From assembly GCA_017509255.1 (NCBI GenBank), contig JAFWQA010000007.1, positions 1 through 64,000 on the forward strand: 64,000 nucleotides of DNA. The letters run 5' to 3'. A model generated the notes under the pieces. The model made no database searches. It was not told the origin of the DNA and worked only from the letters and a program-made list of their open reading frames with translations. The DNA is from Clostridia bacterium. Lineage in GTDB: Bacteria; Bacillota; Clostridia; Christensenellales; Aristaeellaceae. This document shows, piece after piece, positions 7,655-15,719 of this stretch; positions within the stretch are counted from its first letter, which is position 1; every line of letters begins with the position of its first letter. A program made the translations under genes and the position numbers.

Positions 7655-8737
7655 TTATCTGAACGGGCAGAAGGCCGATTCATCCGGCGCGTTGGACTGG
7701 GCGGTCTGCCCGCTGCTCTGCGCGAGGGCATAGCGCCGGGCGAAGGCAAAGGCCTCGCCAAAGGTGATGCGGCCGTCGAGATCCTCATCCGCGTATCTTT
7801 CGCAGGCGGCGTTCCGGAGGCCGTCCCAGCCGAGGCCGACGCCCAGGGACCAGGAGAAGATGCCGGCCCACCGGCTGTTGCCCGTGAACTCATAGCTCAG
7901 CTCATTCGGGGCGCAGGCCGCCATGACGTAATACCGGCTGAAGGCGCGGGAGGCGGCGTCCGCGTCATTGGCGGAGAGACCGCCGCGGAAGGCGCTGACA
8001 AAGGCGCCGGCAAAGCCGCCGCCATCGCCGGCGGAGAAGTCCGACCCGTTTGACCGGAGTTCCTCGACGATATGGCCGCTGTAGCAGGCATCCACGATGA
8101 CGATCTTGCGCCCGGGGATCCGGTCCAGGACGCGGCGGAGCTCGGAAGGGCGGAGCAGGCCGGAAAAGTGGGAGCGGAAGTCGGTGCCGACCAGGGCGCC
8201 GGTGCCGCCGATGCCGTGGCCGGAATAAAAGAGCAGGGAAACGTCGTATTCATCCGCGTCGGCGAAGGCGCTGAGGATGGCATTGCGGATGCCGATGCCG
8301 GTCAGGTCCCGCGCCACGGTGACGGAATAGGGCGTATCCGGGAAGGCGGAAAGCGCCGCGCGCATGTTGTCCACGTCATAGGAGGGGCCGTCCAGCCGAT
8401 AGCGCGTGCCCGCGTAGCTCTGGCCGATGAGCAGCGCGCGGTAGCGGGTGCCGGCATCCACGTCCCGGCCCGAGCGGAGCAGGTCCATGGCCATGGAGCC
8501 GCGGTCACACCGGAACAGGACGTTCCGCGCGAAGCTGCCGGAAACATCCTCCCCGGGGTTCGTGAGGCCCGCCGGAAGGGTGACGGAGGAAATGGAGGCG
8601 CAGCCGGAAAAGACTTCGTCTTCCAGCTCCGTAAGCCCGGCGGGAAGCGTGATTCCGTCCCCGAGGGCAGAAACGGGGGACAGGCAGAGGATCAACCACA
8701 AAACCAGGATGAGGACCGGCTGTGTCTGCTGTTTCAA
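7655..8737 (-). CDS. Secreted caspase-like (peptidase C14) protein, paralog 1
   Basis: This 360-residue exported protein has a signal peptide (about 1-25). A short region resembling the LRR_5/BspA leucine-rich type follows (ITLPAGLTELEDEVFSGCASISSVTLPAGL). The C14 caspase fold comes next (about 98-300), with catalytic His174 in FYSGHG and Cys218 in IVDACYSG. The end carries an EF-hand-like loop (DEDLDGRITFGE, about 317-328). Bacterial caspase homologs (metacaspases, orthocaspases) usually cleave after basic residues, often with calcium activation, and the EF-hand-like loop fits that. Most characterised ones are cytosolic, while this one should be outside the membrane. It is closely related to the next gene and has its own terminator. 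Confidence 0.85.
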   Translation of the reverse strand: MKQQTQPVLILVLWLILCLSPVSALGDGITLPAGLTELEDEVFSGCASISSVTLPAGLTNPGEDVSGSFARNVLFRCDRGSMAMDLLRSGRDVDAGTRYRALLIGQSYAGTRYRLDGPSYDVDNMRAALSAFPDTPYSVTVARDLTGIGIRNAILSAFADADEYDVSLLFYSGHGIGGTGALVGTDFRSHFSGLLRPSELRRVLDRIPGRKIVIVDACYSGHIVEELRSNGSDFSAGDGGGFAGAFVSAFRGGLSANDADAASRAFSRYYVMAACAPNELSYEFTGNSRWAGIFSWSLGVGLGWDGLRNAACERYADEDLDGRITFGEAFAFARRYALAQSSGQTAQSNAPDESAFCPFR

Positions 8738-8923
8738 AACATCTGGAGCTCCTTCTGTACATATGCGGAAGAATGACCGGAGGAGAATACTCTATTCCGA
8801 AAACATTCAATGTGTAACGGTATTGTAACGCTTTTTGGATCAGAGCGCAAGACCTATGAAAAAATTGCCGCGGCGGGGCAGAAAAAAGCGCCCGGCGGGA
8901 CAGGCCAGGCAGAGGCGGAAGGA
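8738..8923. other. Leader region of first caspase-like gene (no gene seen)
   Basis: AT-rich promoter-proximal sequence on the minus strand, with TTGAAT- and TATTCT-like elements at suboptimal spacing and TATTGTAACG near 8820. No supported open frame. Confidence 0.35.
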
Positions 8924-8955
8924 GAAAAAAAGAGCGCGGGATCTTTCCCGCGCTC
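8924..8955 (-). terminator. Terminator of second caspase-like gene
   Basis: GAGCGCGGG (8932-8940), loop ATCTTT, CCCGCGCTC (8947-8955). The minus strand continues into a run of T (8924-8931). Confidence 0.85.
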
Positions 8956-8969
8956 CGGAAGGCTGATAT

Positions 8970-10070
8970 TTATCTGAAGGGGCAGTAGGTATTGTTGGAC
9001 GGCAGGTTGGACTGCGGGGTCTGGGGAACGCGGGACAGATATTCGTCCTCAAACCGGACGGTCTCATCCCGCGCGTAGGCGAAGGCTTCGCCGAAGGTGA
9101 TCTTGCCGTCCCCGTTGGCGTCCGCGTATCTGCTGCAGAAAGCCTTCGCACGCGCGTCATAGCCCAGGCCGCGCAGCAGGGCGTAGGTGAAAACACCGAA
9201 ATAATTGTAAGAGCCGGTGGAGTAGCTGTAGGATCCCACCTCACTGCTGGTTTCATACGCGGTGCAGGCTGCCATGACGTAATACTTGCTGTAGGCGGCA
9301 GCGTTTTCCTCCTCCGTGAAGTTGGCGGCCGGCGTGGGATCGCGGAAGGCAGAGGCAAAGGCGCCCGCGAAGCCGGAACCGCCGCCGTTTGCCTTGATAT
9401 AGTCCAGCATATTGCCGCTGTAGCAGGCGTCCACGATGACGATCTTCCGGCCGGGGACCTGATCCAGAATGGAACGGAGCTCGGAGGGAGAAACATAGCC
9501 GTAATAGCTGCCGGTATCTGTTCCGACCAGATCCCCGGTACTATCCACACCGTGGCCGGAATAATAGAACAGGGAAACGTCGTACTGGGTGGCGGCGCTG
9601 AAGGTGTTCAGGATGGCGCTGCGGATCCCGTCCGCGGTCAGATCCTGCCTGACCGTGCAGACGAAGGGGGTACCGGTAAACTCGGCCAGGGTCTTTTTCA
9701 TGTTGGCCACGTCGTAGGGGGGACCGTCGAGCTCATTGACGGTTCCTTTATAGGCCTGGGCGATCAGCAGGGCGCGGTACTTCGTGCCCGCCTTGATATC
9801 AAAGCCGCCTTTAAGCAGCTTGAGCATGGGAGAACCCTTGCTGCCTTTGATCCAGACGTTGGCCGCGGTTTTTTTGAAGACATTTGTTCCGATGGACTTG
9901 ACCCCGGAGGGAACGGTGACGTCCGTCACCGAGGCGCAGCCGTAAAAGACCTCATCCTCCAGCTTCGTCAGCCCGGCGGGGAGCTTGATGCCCGCGCCCA
10001 GCGCGGAGGAAGAAAGACTGAGGAAGAGAACCAGAGCCAGCACCAGCGAAAGCGCTTTATTCCGTTTCAT
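8970..10070 (-). CDS. Secreted caspase-like (peptidase C14) protein, paralog 2
   Basis: This 366-residue paralog of the downstream gene has the same order of parts: signal peptide (about 1-26), LRR_5-like segment (IKLPAGLTKLEDEVFYGCAS), then a C14 fold with His173 (YYSGHG) and Cys216 (IVDACYSG). It also ends with an EF-hand-like loop (DANGDGKITFGE) and the same FCPFR/YCPFR tail. The ATG at 10070 starts a proper signal peptide (MKRNKALSLVLALVLFLSL). The open frame extends 99 codons further upstream but runs through the promoter, so the longer start is rejected. Both catalytic residues are present in both copies. The pair may act on partner surface proteins or on each other. Confidence 0.85.
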   Translation of the reverse strand: MKRNKALSLVLALVLFLSLSSSALGAGIKLPAGLTKLEDEVFYGCASVTDVTVPSGVKSIGTNVFKKTAANVWIKGSKGSPMLKLLKGGFDIKAGTKYRALLIAQAYKGTVNELDGPPYDVANMKKTLAEFTGTPFVCTVRQDLTADGIRSAILNTFSAATQYDVSLFYYSGHGVDSTGDLVGTDTGSYYGYVSPSELRSILDQVPGRKIVIVDACYSGNMLDYIKANGGGSGFAGAFASAFRDPTPAANFTEEENAAAYSKYYVMAACTAYETSSEVGSYSYSTGSYNYFGVFTYALLRGLGYDARAKAFCSRYADANGDGKITFGEAFAYARDETVRFEDEYLSRVPQTPQSNLPSNNTYCPFR

Positions 10071-10126
10071 GAGTGAGACCGCCTTTCCGTAATCAAAATA
10101 CGCGGGAAGGAATCCTCTTTCTACAT

Positions 10127-10155
10127 ATAATAACACAAACCAGCCCGCGAGCCAA
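10127..10155 (-). promoter_or_regulatory. Promoter of second caspase-like gene
   Basis: On the minus strand: TTGGCT (10150-10155), 17 bases, TATTAT (10127-10132). Confidence 0.55.
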
Positions 10156-10165
10156 TGAAGATTCT

Positions 10166-10223
10166 GTTGCGAAAGGATAAAAAGAATATTCGCGCAACCG
10201 CAAAAGACAAAAGAATATTCGCG
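10166..10223. repeat. Direct repeat pair with internal palindrome between divergent promoters
   Basis: AAAAGAATATTCGCG occurs at 10180-10194 and 10209-10223 (29-bp period), each copy with the palindrome GAATATTC. GTTGCG (10166-10171) and CGCAAC (10193-10198) add an inverted repeat around the first copy. The site lies between the divergent promoters of the caspase-like gene and the DUF3592-like gene, so it is a candidate shared operator. Confidence 0.5.
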
Positions 10224-10267
10224 AAATAACGAAAAGTCATGGAAATCAAGGGCTCCGGTCAGAAAAT

Positions 10268-10296
10268 GTGACAGAAAAACAAAACGGTGGTATAAT
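10268..10296 (+). promoter_or_regulatory. Promoter of DUF3592-like membrane protein operon
   Basis: GTGACA (10268-10273), 17 bases, TATAAT (10291-10296). Confidence 0.7.
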
Positions 10297-10327
10297 AAAT
10301 CCAAATTCGCGCCAGGGGGGATCCGAC

Positions 10328-10834
10328 ATGGACCGGAAGGTAAAGCTCGACTGGAATGAGAGGTCACTCGTCGGGGTGGTTTTTCTGCCGATGGGGCTGC
10401 TGTTCCTGACAGCCGTCGCCGTCATCACGGCGCTGGGAAGCAAGGTGCCCCGGGAGGCGAAGCTGGCCCTGACGCTGAGCTTCGGGATCATCGGCACAGC
10501 CTTTACCGTGATCGGCGCGGTGCTCCTGATCCTGGAGATCAGGAAAAAGAAGGGGCGCGAGGAGGCGCTCGCCGGCGGGGATTACATCACCGCGAAGGTG
10601 GCGGGGATCCGGCACCACGGCAACGTGGGGGTCAACGGCATGAGTCCCGTATCGGTGGAATGCCACTGGCGGGAGCCGGGCACGGACAACGTGCATGTAT
10701 ACCACAGCCGCTATTACTACAACCTGCCCGAGGTGGAAAAGGGGCAGGAGGTCAAGGTTTATCTGAACCGGATGAACGACAAATACTACTACGTCGATAT
10801 CGACGAACTGCAGCCGAGGATGATCAATCACTGA
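10328..10834 (+). CDS. Two-span membrane protein with DUF3592-like domain
   Basis: This 168-residue protein has two hydrophobic helices (about 15-38 and 48-70) and then a soluble domain. The domain contains ITAKVAGIRHH, VECHWREPGT, HVYHSRYYYNLPEVEKGQEVKVYLN and NDKYYYVDID. The layout, a small beta domain with an x-Y-NP-type segment after two helices, resembles DUF3592 proteins, whose function is unknown. The ribosome site GGGGGG (10315-10320) sets the start at ATG 10328. An in-frame ATG at 10268 falls inside the promoter and is rejected. The next gene starts 22 bases downstream, so the two are probably co-transcribed. Confidence 0.7.
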   Translation: MDRKVKLDWNERSLVGVVFLPMGLLFLTAVAVITALGSKVPREAKLALTLSFGIIGTAFTVIGAVLLILEIRKKKGREEALAGGDYITAKVAGIRHHGNVGVNGMSPVSVECHWREPGTDNVHVYHSRYYYNLPEVEKGQEVKVYLNRMNDKYYYVDIDELQPRMINH

Positions 10835-10856
10835 CGGCCGCGGAGTGAGGGATTCT

Positions 10857-12809
10857 ATGTGGATGAAACGGGCATTGACCGGAACGGCCGCCCTGCTGCT
10901 GTGCGCGGCGCTGGCGGGCAGCGCGTGCCTCCCCGCGTTTGCGGAGGAGACCGTGACCGTGACCGGCGGAACCGCGGAGTACGCGAACGCGGATGAGGCG
11001 GCGGCAGCCCTTGCCACCAGGGAAAGGGAACTGCTCGCCCTGTACGGAAGCGTGACCGATGCCGGAAACAGCGTCTACACCGTTCACACGGAGCAGGACG
11101 GCACGGTGATCCGGTGGGAAGTGACCATGCCCAAAGGGGCGGACCGGGGCGAGACCTCCCTGGTGGTGATCACCAAACCGGAAAAGGAGCTGGAGAGCTC
11201 CGCCGTATACGGCGTGGCGGTCAGGAATATCCTGAACAGCGCCTATTTTACCGGCGCGGTCCGCAAAGAACTGGCCGGAATGGGCTATGTTTTCGCGGCG
11301 GAGGGCGCCTGGCCCGGGGCGAAAGAGGCCTACGCGGGGGTGACTGTGCCCGCCGGGCTGCGCTTTGACAAGTCCAGGGGCGTGACCGCCGTGGCGGAGC
11401 TGCGGGACGGAAGCAGCGTGGCCGTGTCCGGCACCGGACTGCGGGAAGGCGCGGGCGAGGTGTATTTCAGCCCCGCCGACAACGCGCTGGAATACGGCTT
11501 TGTGACGGACGGCAGCGGGGAACGGCGGTTCTACAGCACCGTGCACGTGCCGGGTGCCGGGCTTTATCTGGGCGTCCTGGTCACGAACCGTGCGCTCTTC
11601 ATTGACGGAAAGACCTATGTGTTTGACGAAACCGGACGGATCGAAAACACGGTGGACGGAAACCGCGTGAAGGATCTGGACCCGGGCAATTACTACACGG
11701 ACAGCGTGGAGCCGGAATACAACGGGAAAGCGAACCCCTACCTGTGCACGGGGCACAGATGGGGAGAGATCAGCGTGACCGAGCCGACCTGCGTGCAGGC
11801 GGGGTATCAGTCCCGGCGCTGCAAATACTGCGGCGTATTCCAGACCACCGTGCTGCCCACGGTGCCGCATCAGACGGAATTCGCGGCGGGCATTCCCGCG
11901 GGCTGCGAGGAGCCGGGACAGGCGGAACACTGGGTCTGCTCCGCGTGCGGAAAGCTCTTCACGGACAGCGAAGGCCAGGAGGAGATCCAGGACATCAGCC
12001 TGCTGACGCTGCCGGCGACCGGGCATCAGTGGGGCGAACCGGAATACGCGTGGTCCGAGGACCATTCTGTGACCGCGACCTCGGTCTGCCTGAACAACGC
12101 GGAGCATGTGCTGACGGAGACCGTGCAGGCGGTGCTGGACGACGAGGCCTCCGACCCGGCCGGCGACCCGGCCGTGTACGTGTACCGGGCGGAATTCGTG
12201 AACCCGGTCTTCACGCGGCAGACACTGACGGAGGAGATCCACATAGAACCGGAACCGACCGAGACGCCGGCACCGACGGAAGAGCCTGAACCGACCGAGA
12301 CGCCGGCACCGACGGAAGAGCCTGAACCGACCGAGACGCCGGCACCGACGGAAGAGCCCGAACCGACGGAGACGCCGGAGCCCACAGAGGAGCCTGAACC
12401 GACCGAGACGCCGGAGCCCACAGAGGAGCCTGAACCGACCGAGACGCCGGAGCCGACGGAGGAGCCCGAACCGACGGAGACGCCGGAGCCGACGGAAGAG
12501 CCCGAACCGACCGAGACGCCGGAGCCGACGGAGGAACCGGAACCGACCGAGACGCCCGAGCCGACGGAGGAACCCGAACCGACCGAGACGCCGGAGCCGA
12601 CGGAGGAACCCGAACCGACCGAGACGCCGGAGCCGACGGAAGAGCCTGAACCGACCGAGACGCCTGAGCCGACGGAGGAACCGGAATCCACAGAGACGCC
12701 GGAGACGACCGAAGAGCCGGAAGAAACAGAGGAGCCCGAACCGACAGAACCGGCGGATGAAACGGGATCCGATCCGGAAAAGCCGGCGGACGGAGAAGGG
12801 GACGCCTGA
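10857..12809 (+). CDS. Large secreted surface protein with Cys-pair region and Pro/Thr/Glu repeat tail
   Basis: This 650-residue exported protein has a signal peptide (about 1-28) and an N-terminal domain of unknown type (about 30-290). A segment with Cys pairs follows (about 295-375, including CKYCG and CSACGKLF, each after a GHRWGE/GHQWGE-like motif), of the kind seen in clostridial surface proteins. The tail is about thirteen 12-residue repeats of the type PTEEPEPTETPE (about 464-618) and then an acidic end. There is no LPXTG motif or C-terminal membrane helix, so the wall attachment mode is unclear. The Pro/Thr/Glu repeats probably form an extended stalk or spacer. ATG 10857 is preferred over an in-frame GTG at 10845 because a GGAG..GAGGG ribosome site precedes it. 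Confidence 0.75.
   Translation: MWMKRALTGTAALLLCAALAGSACLPAFAEETVTVTGGTAEYANADEAAAALATRERELLALYGSVTDAGNSVYTVHTEQDGTVIRWEVTMPKGADRGETSLVVITKPEKELESSAVYGVAVRNILNSAYFTGAVRKELAGMGYVFAAEGAWPGAKEAYAGVTVPAGLRFDKSRGVTAVAELRDGSSVAVSGTGLREGAGEVYFSPADNALEYGFVTDGSGERRFYSTVHVPGAGLYLGVLVTNRALFIDGKTYVFDETGRIENTVDGNRVKDLDPGNYYTDSVEPEYNGKANPYLCTGHRWGEISVTEPTCVQAGYQSRRCKYCGVFQTTVLPTVPHQTEFAAGIPAGCEEPGQAEHWVCSACGKLFTDSEGQEEIQDISLLTLPATGHQWGEPEYAWSEDHSVTATSVCLNNAEHVLTETVQAVLDDEASDPAGDPAVYVYRAEFVNPVFTRQTLTEEIHIEPEPTETPAPTEEPEPTETPAPTEEPEPTETPAPTEEPEPTETPEPTEEPEPTETPEPTEEPEPTETPEPTEEPEPTETPEPTEEPEPTETPEPTEEPEPTETPEPTEEPEPTETPEPTEEPEPTETPEPTEEPEPTETPEPTEEPESTETPETTEEPEETEEPEPTEPADETGSDPEKPADGEGDA
12250..12715 (+). 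repeat. 36-bp in-frame tandem repeat array
   Basis: About thirteen units of 36 bp encode 12-residue Pro/Thr/Glu repeats. The first three units encode APTEE and later ones EPTEE, and the last ones are degenerate (ESTETPETTEE). The high identity suggests recent expansion and a length that may vary between strains. Confidence 0.9.
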
Positions 12810-12854
12810 GCGGGGCAAAAACCCCCGGGCCGTTGATTTTACGAAAAAAAACAG

Positions 12855-12883
12855 TTGCAATTTCCTGTGAACTGTGCTAAAAT
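12855..12883 (+). promoter_or_regulatory. Promoter of rpsB-tsf
   Basis: TTGCAA (12855-12860), 17 bases, TAAAAT (12878-12883), about 100 bases before rpsB. Confidence 0.75.
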
Positions 12884-12904
12884 TCTACCGATTACGCACC
12901 TTTT

Positions 12905-12951
12905 CCCTGTGGCTGCTTGTGCCGCACACGCGGTGGCCGGCCACACATGGG
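12905..12951 (+). promoter_or_regulatory. Structured rpsB leader RNA (possible ribosomal protein S2 leader)
   Basis: CCC-TGTGG (12905-12912) can pair with CCACA-N3-GGG (12941-12951). This encloses an inner hairpin CCGC-ACAC-GCGG (12922-12933). A branched stem of this kind just upstream of rpsB is a reasonable candidate for autogenous control by S2. I infer this from pairing only. Confidence 0.4.
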
Positions 12952-12983
12952 AAGAGGGTGGATAAAACAAGGAGGTAACCCCA

Positions 12984-13754
12984 ATGGCAGTCATTTCCAT
13001 GAAACAGCTCCTGGAAGCCGGCGTACACTTCGGTCATCAGACCCGCCGGTGGAACCCGAAGATGGCTCAGTACATCTTCACCGAACGCAACGGTATCTAC
13101 ATCATCGACCTGCAGAAGACCGTCCGCAAGGTGGACGAGGCCTATGCTTTCATCCGCGACATCGCGATGGAAGGCAAGACCGTTCTGTTCGTCGGCACCA
13201 AGAAGCAGGCTCAGGAGTCCATCGAGTCCGAAGCCAAGCGCTGCAACATGTTCTTCGTGAACAACCGCTGGCTGGGCGGCATGCTGACCAACTTCCGCAC
13301 CATCCGCACCCGGATCGAGCGGCTGAACCAGATCGACAAGATGGAGCAGGGCGGCCAGTTTGACGTGCTTCCCAAGAAGGAAGTCAGCAAGCTGCAGCAT
13401 GAGCGTGAAAAGCTGGAAGCCAACCTGGGCGGCATCCGCGAAATGAAGAAGCTCCCCGGCGCCCTGTTTGTGGTCGACCCCCGCAAGGAGCACATCGCCG
13501 TGACCGAAGCCCGCATCCTGGGCATCCCGATCGTCGGCATCGTTGATACCAACTGCGATCCCGATGAGATCGACTACGTGATCCCCGGCAACGATGACGC
13601 CATCCGCGCCGTCAAGCTGATCGCCGGCAAGATGGCCGACGCCATCCTGGAAGGCAAGCAGGGCGAGCAGAACGATGATGAAGCCGCTGAAGCCGCGGCC
13701 GCTGAAGAAGCTCCCGCTGAAGAAGCAGCTCCCGAAGCTCCCGCCGAAGCGTAA
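12984..13754 (+). CDS. rpsB: 30S ribosomal protein S2
   Basis: This 256-residue protein opens with [27 protein letters not shown], the diagnostic start of bacterial S2. It also has [55 protein letters not shown] and [12 protein letters not shown]-terminal Ala/Glu-rich tail (about 230-256) makes it slightly longer than typical. It assembles late into the small subunit at the head-body junction. A GGAGGTAA ribosome site precedes the ATG. The rpsB-tsf order is the usual one. Codon use is more C/G-ending than in neighbours, as expected for a highly expressed gene. Confidence 0.98.
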   Translation: MAVISMKQLLEAGVHFGHQTRRWNPKMAQYIFTERNGIYIIDLQKTVRKVDEAYAFIRDIAMEGKTVLFVGTKKQAQESIESEAKRCNMFFVNNRWLGGMLTNFRTIRTRIERLNQIDKMEQGGQFDVLPKKEVSKLQHEREKLEANLGGIREMKKLPGALFVVDPRKEHIAVTEARILGIPIVGIVDTNCDPDEIDYVIPGNDDAIRAVKLIAGKMADAILEGKQGEQNDDEAAEAAAAEEAPAEEAAPEAPAEA

Positions 13755-13799
13755 GATTCCGCACGCGCTTACAACTGAATTTGAAAGGATGATTTGAAT

Positions 13800-14726
13800 A
13801 TGGCAGCAGTTACTTCCGCAATGGTGAAGGAACTCCGCGAGCGCACCAGCGCCGGCATGATGGATTGCAAAAAGGCCCTCGTTGAAAGCGACGGCGATAT
13901 GGAAAAGGCCATTGAATGGCTGCGTGAAAAGGGACTGAGCCAGGCTGCCAAGAAGGCCAGCCGCATCGCCGCTGAAGGCGTGGTTGCCCAGTACCTGAGC
14001 GAAGACGGCAAGGTCGGCGCGATCGTCGAGGTCAACTGCGAGACCGACTTCGTTGCCAAGACCGACAACTTCATCAACTTCGCCAACAGCGTTGCCAAGC
14101 ACATCGCCCTGGCCAACCCGGCCGATGTGGACGCCCTGCTGGCTCAGAAGTACGTCGACGACGAGAGCAAGACCATCTCCGACATGATCAGCGACGCGAC
14201 CGTCGCGATCGGCGAGAAGATCAGCGTCCGCCGCTTCGAGCGCTATGAGACCACCGGCGTGATCTCCACCTACATCCATCTGGGCGGCAAGGTCGGCGTT
14301 ATGGTCGAGGTCGCCGATGATGAAGCCGGCGCCGCCAGCGCTGACGTGAAGACCTTTGCTCATGACCTGGCGCTGCAGATCGCCGCTGCCAAGCCCGAGG
14401 CTGTCCGCCGCGAAGAAGTGGACGTTGAGAAGCTGAACAAGGAGAAGGAAATCCTCCGCGCTCAGGCTCTGAACGAGGGCAAGCCCGAGAAGATCGTAGA
14501 GCGTATGGTCGAAGGCCGTATCGAGAAGTACTACAAGGAAGTGTGCCTGCTGGAGCAGCTGTTCGTGAAGGACGGCGAGAAGACGATCAAGAGCCTGATG
14601 GCTGAGATCGCCAAGGCTGCCGGCGCCACTCTGGACGTTGTCAAGTTCGTCCGCTTCGAGCGCGGCGAAGGCATCGAGAAGCGCAAGGATGACCTGGCCG
14701 GCGAAATCGCCGCCATGATGAAGTAA
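13800..14726 (+). CDS. tsf: Translation elongation factor Ts
   Basis: This 308-residue protein recycles EF-Tu by releasing GDP. The N-terminal UBA-like domain (about 1-55: [19 protein letters not shown]) and the core motif [16 protein letters not shown] are diagnostic. The two coiled/core dimerisation domains follow, with [19 protein letters not shown] two codons upstream is in frame, but ATG 13800 with an AAAGGATG ribosome site is preferred. It lies 45 bases after rpsB, with no terminator between them. Confidence 0.98.
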   Translation: MAAVTSAMVKELRERTSAGMMDCKKALVESDGDMEKAIEWLREKGLSQAAKKASRIAAEGVVAQYLSEDGKVGAIVEVNCETDFVAKTDNFINFANSVAKHIALANPADVDALLAQKYVDDESKTISDMISDATVAIGEKISVRRFERYETTGVISTYIHLGGKVGVMVEVADDEAGAASADVKTFAHDLALQIAAAKPEAVRREEVDVEKLNKEKEILRAQALNEGKPEKIVERMVEGRIEKYYKEVCLLEQLFVKDGEKTIKSLMAEIAKAAGATLDVVKFVRFERGEGIEKRKDDLAGEIAAMMK

Positions 14727-14743
14727 TTTACTTCGGATTATTA

Positions 14744-14775
14744 CCGGAGAAGCTGAAAAGCTTCTCCGGTTTTTT
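14744..14775 (+). terminator. Terminator of rpsB-tsf operon
   Basis: CCGGAGAAGCT (14744-14754), GAAA loop, AGCTTCTCCGG (14759-14769), T6. Confidence 0.95.
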
Positions 14776-14804
14776 ACACTCTTTTCCTTCTGTTACAATT
14801 ATGA

Positions 14805-14810
14805 TATAAT
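14805..14810 (+). promoter_or_regulatory. -10 element of pyrH
   Basis: TATAAT, 35 bases before the pyrH ATG and just after the tsf terminator. No good -35 was recognised. Confidence 0.55.
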
Positions 14811-14844
14811 AACAAAAGCAATAAAGTTCCCGGGAGGTTGGACC

Positions 14845-15555
14845 ATGACCGTCTATAAGCGCATTATGCTGAAGCTGAGCGGAGAAGCCCTGAAGGGAGA
14901 CTCCGACCTGTTTGACTTTGACAAGGTGAACCAGATCGCACGCATCATCAAAAAGATCCATGACATGGGCGTGGAGATCGGTATTGTGATCGGCGCCGGC
15001 AATATCTGGCGCGGCCGGCAGGGTCCCGCTGCCTGCATGGACGCCGTGACGGCGGACCAGATGGGCATGCTGGGCACGATGATCAACTGCCTGTGCGTGG
15101 CGGACGCGCTGCGCCGTGCCGGGCTGGACACCGTGGTGGAATCCGCGGTGGATATGAACCGCTTCGCCGAGCCCTTCAACGCGATGAACGCCCGCCACCA
15201 CCTTTCCGTGGGCCGCGTGGTGCTCTTTGCCTGCGGCACGGGCAATCCCTTCTTCTCCACCGACTCGGGCGTTGCCCTGCGCGCGGTGGAAATGAAGGTG
15301 GACGCGGTGCTGATGGCCAAGAACATCGACGGCGTATACACCGCGGACCCCGCGAAGGATCCCACCGCCACCCTGATCAAGGACATCTCCTACACCGACG
15401 CGCTGCAGCGCGGCCTGAAGGTGATGGACGCCGCGGCCTTCGCGCTGTGCGCGGAGAACAAGGTGCCCGTGGTGCGGGTGTTCGGCCTGGACGACCCGGA
15501 GAACCTGATCCGCGTGCTGGAGGGCAGCGACATCGGGACCTTCGTGCACGCCTGA
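14845..15555 (+). CDS. pyrH: UMP kinase (uridylate kinase)
   Basis: This 236-residue amino-acid-kinase-fold enzyme phosphorylates UMP to UDP in pyrimidine nucleotide synthesis. The N-terminal KRIMLKLSGEALKG, GIVIGAGNIWRG, the TADQMGMLGTMINCLCVADAL region and GTGNPFFSTDSGVALRAVEM are characteristic of bacterial hexameric UMP kinase. The GGGAGG ribosome site precedes ATG 14845. In many bacteria pyrH is followed by frr, but here frr is absent and a terminator and a foldase gene follow. Confidence 0.97.
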   Translation: MTVYKRIMLKLSGEALKGDSDLFDFDKVNQIARIIKKIHDMGVEIGIVIGAGNIWRGRQGPAACMDAVTADQMGMLGTMINCLCVADALRRAGLDTVVESAVDMNRFAEPFNAMNARHHLSVGRVVLFACGTGNPFFSTDSGVALRAVEMKVDAVLMAKNIDGVYTADPAKDPTATLIKDISYTDALQRGLKVMDAAAFALCAENKVPVVRVFGLDDPENLIRVLEGSDIGTFVHA

Positions 15556-15577
15556 GACTGACCGAAGCAATTTTAAA

Positions 15578-15601
15578 GCCGCCCTTCGCGGGGCGGCTTT
15601 T
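15578..15601 (+). terminator. Terminator after pyrH
   Basis: GCCGCCC (15578-15584), loop TTCGCG, GGGCGGC (15591-15597), then TTTT. Confidence 0.85.
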
Positions 15602-15646
15602 CTCATGCTTCAGGGAAGCCGAATATTTACAAAGTGTTCACACAAC

Positions 15647-15670
15647 CGCCTTGCCCGAAGGCGTTTTTTT
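15647..15670 (+). terminator. Second hairpin with T7, overlapping the prsA promoter
   Basis: CGCCTT (15647-15652) pairs with AAGGCG (15658-15663) and is followed by seven T. The stem contains the -35 hexamer of the next promoter, so terminator and promoter share DNA. Confidence 0.6.
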
Positions 15671-15679
15671 CGCTATAAT
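15651..15679 (+). promoter_or_regulatory. Promoter of prsA-like gene
   Basis: TTGCCC (15651-15656), 17 bases, TATAAT (15674-15679). Confidence 0.7.
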
Positions 15680-15719
15680 GAGCGGGAAAAAAGCCCGGTC
15701 CGAAAGGAGATTATTACAG

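Noticed and set aside
7655-10070. Caspase pair as part of a CBASS, Thoeris or gasdermin-type defence island
   Set aside because: Both proteins have signal peptides and there is no sensor, cyclase, NLR-like or pore-forming partner nearby.
12250-12715. CRISPR-like array of 36-bp repeats
   Set aside because: Repeats are contiguous, in frame and without unique spacers, and no cas genes are present.
10824-12860. Arg/Leu/Phe repeat protein on the minus strand
   Set aside because: It is the reverse frame of the Pro/Thr/Glu repeat array of the surface protein.
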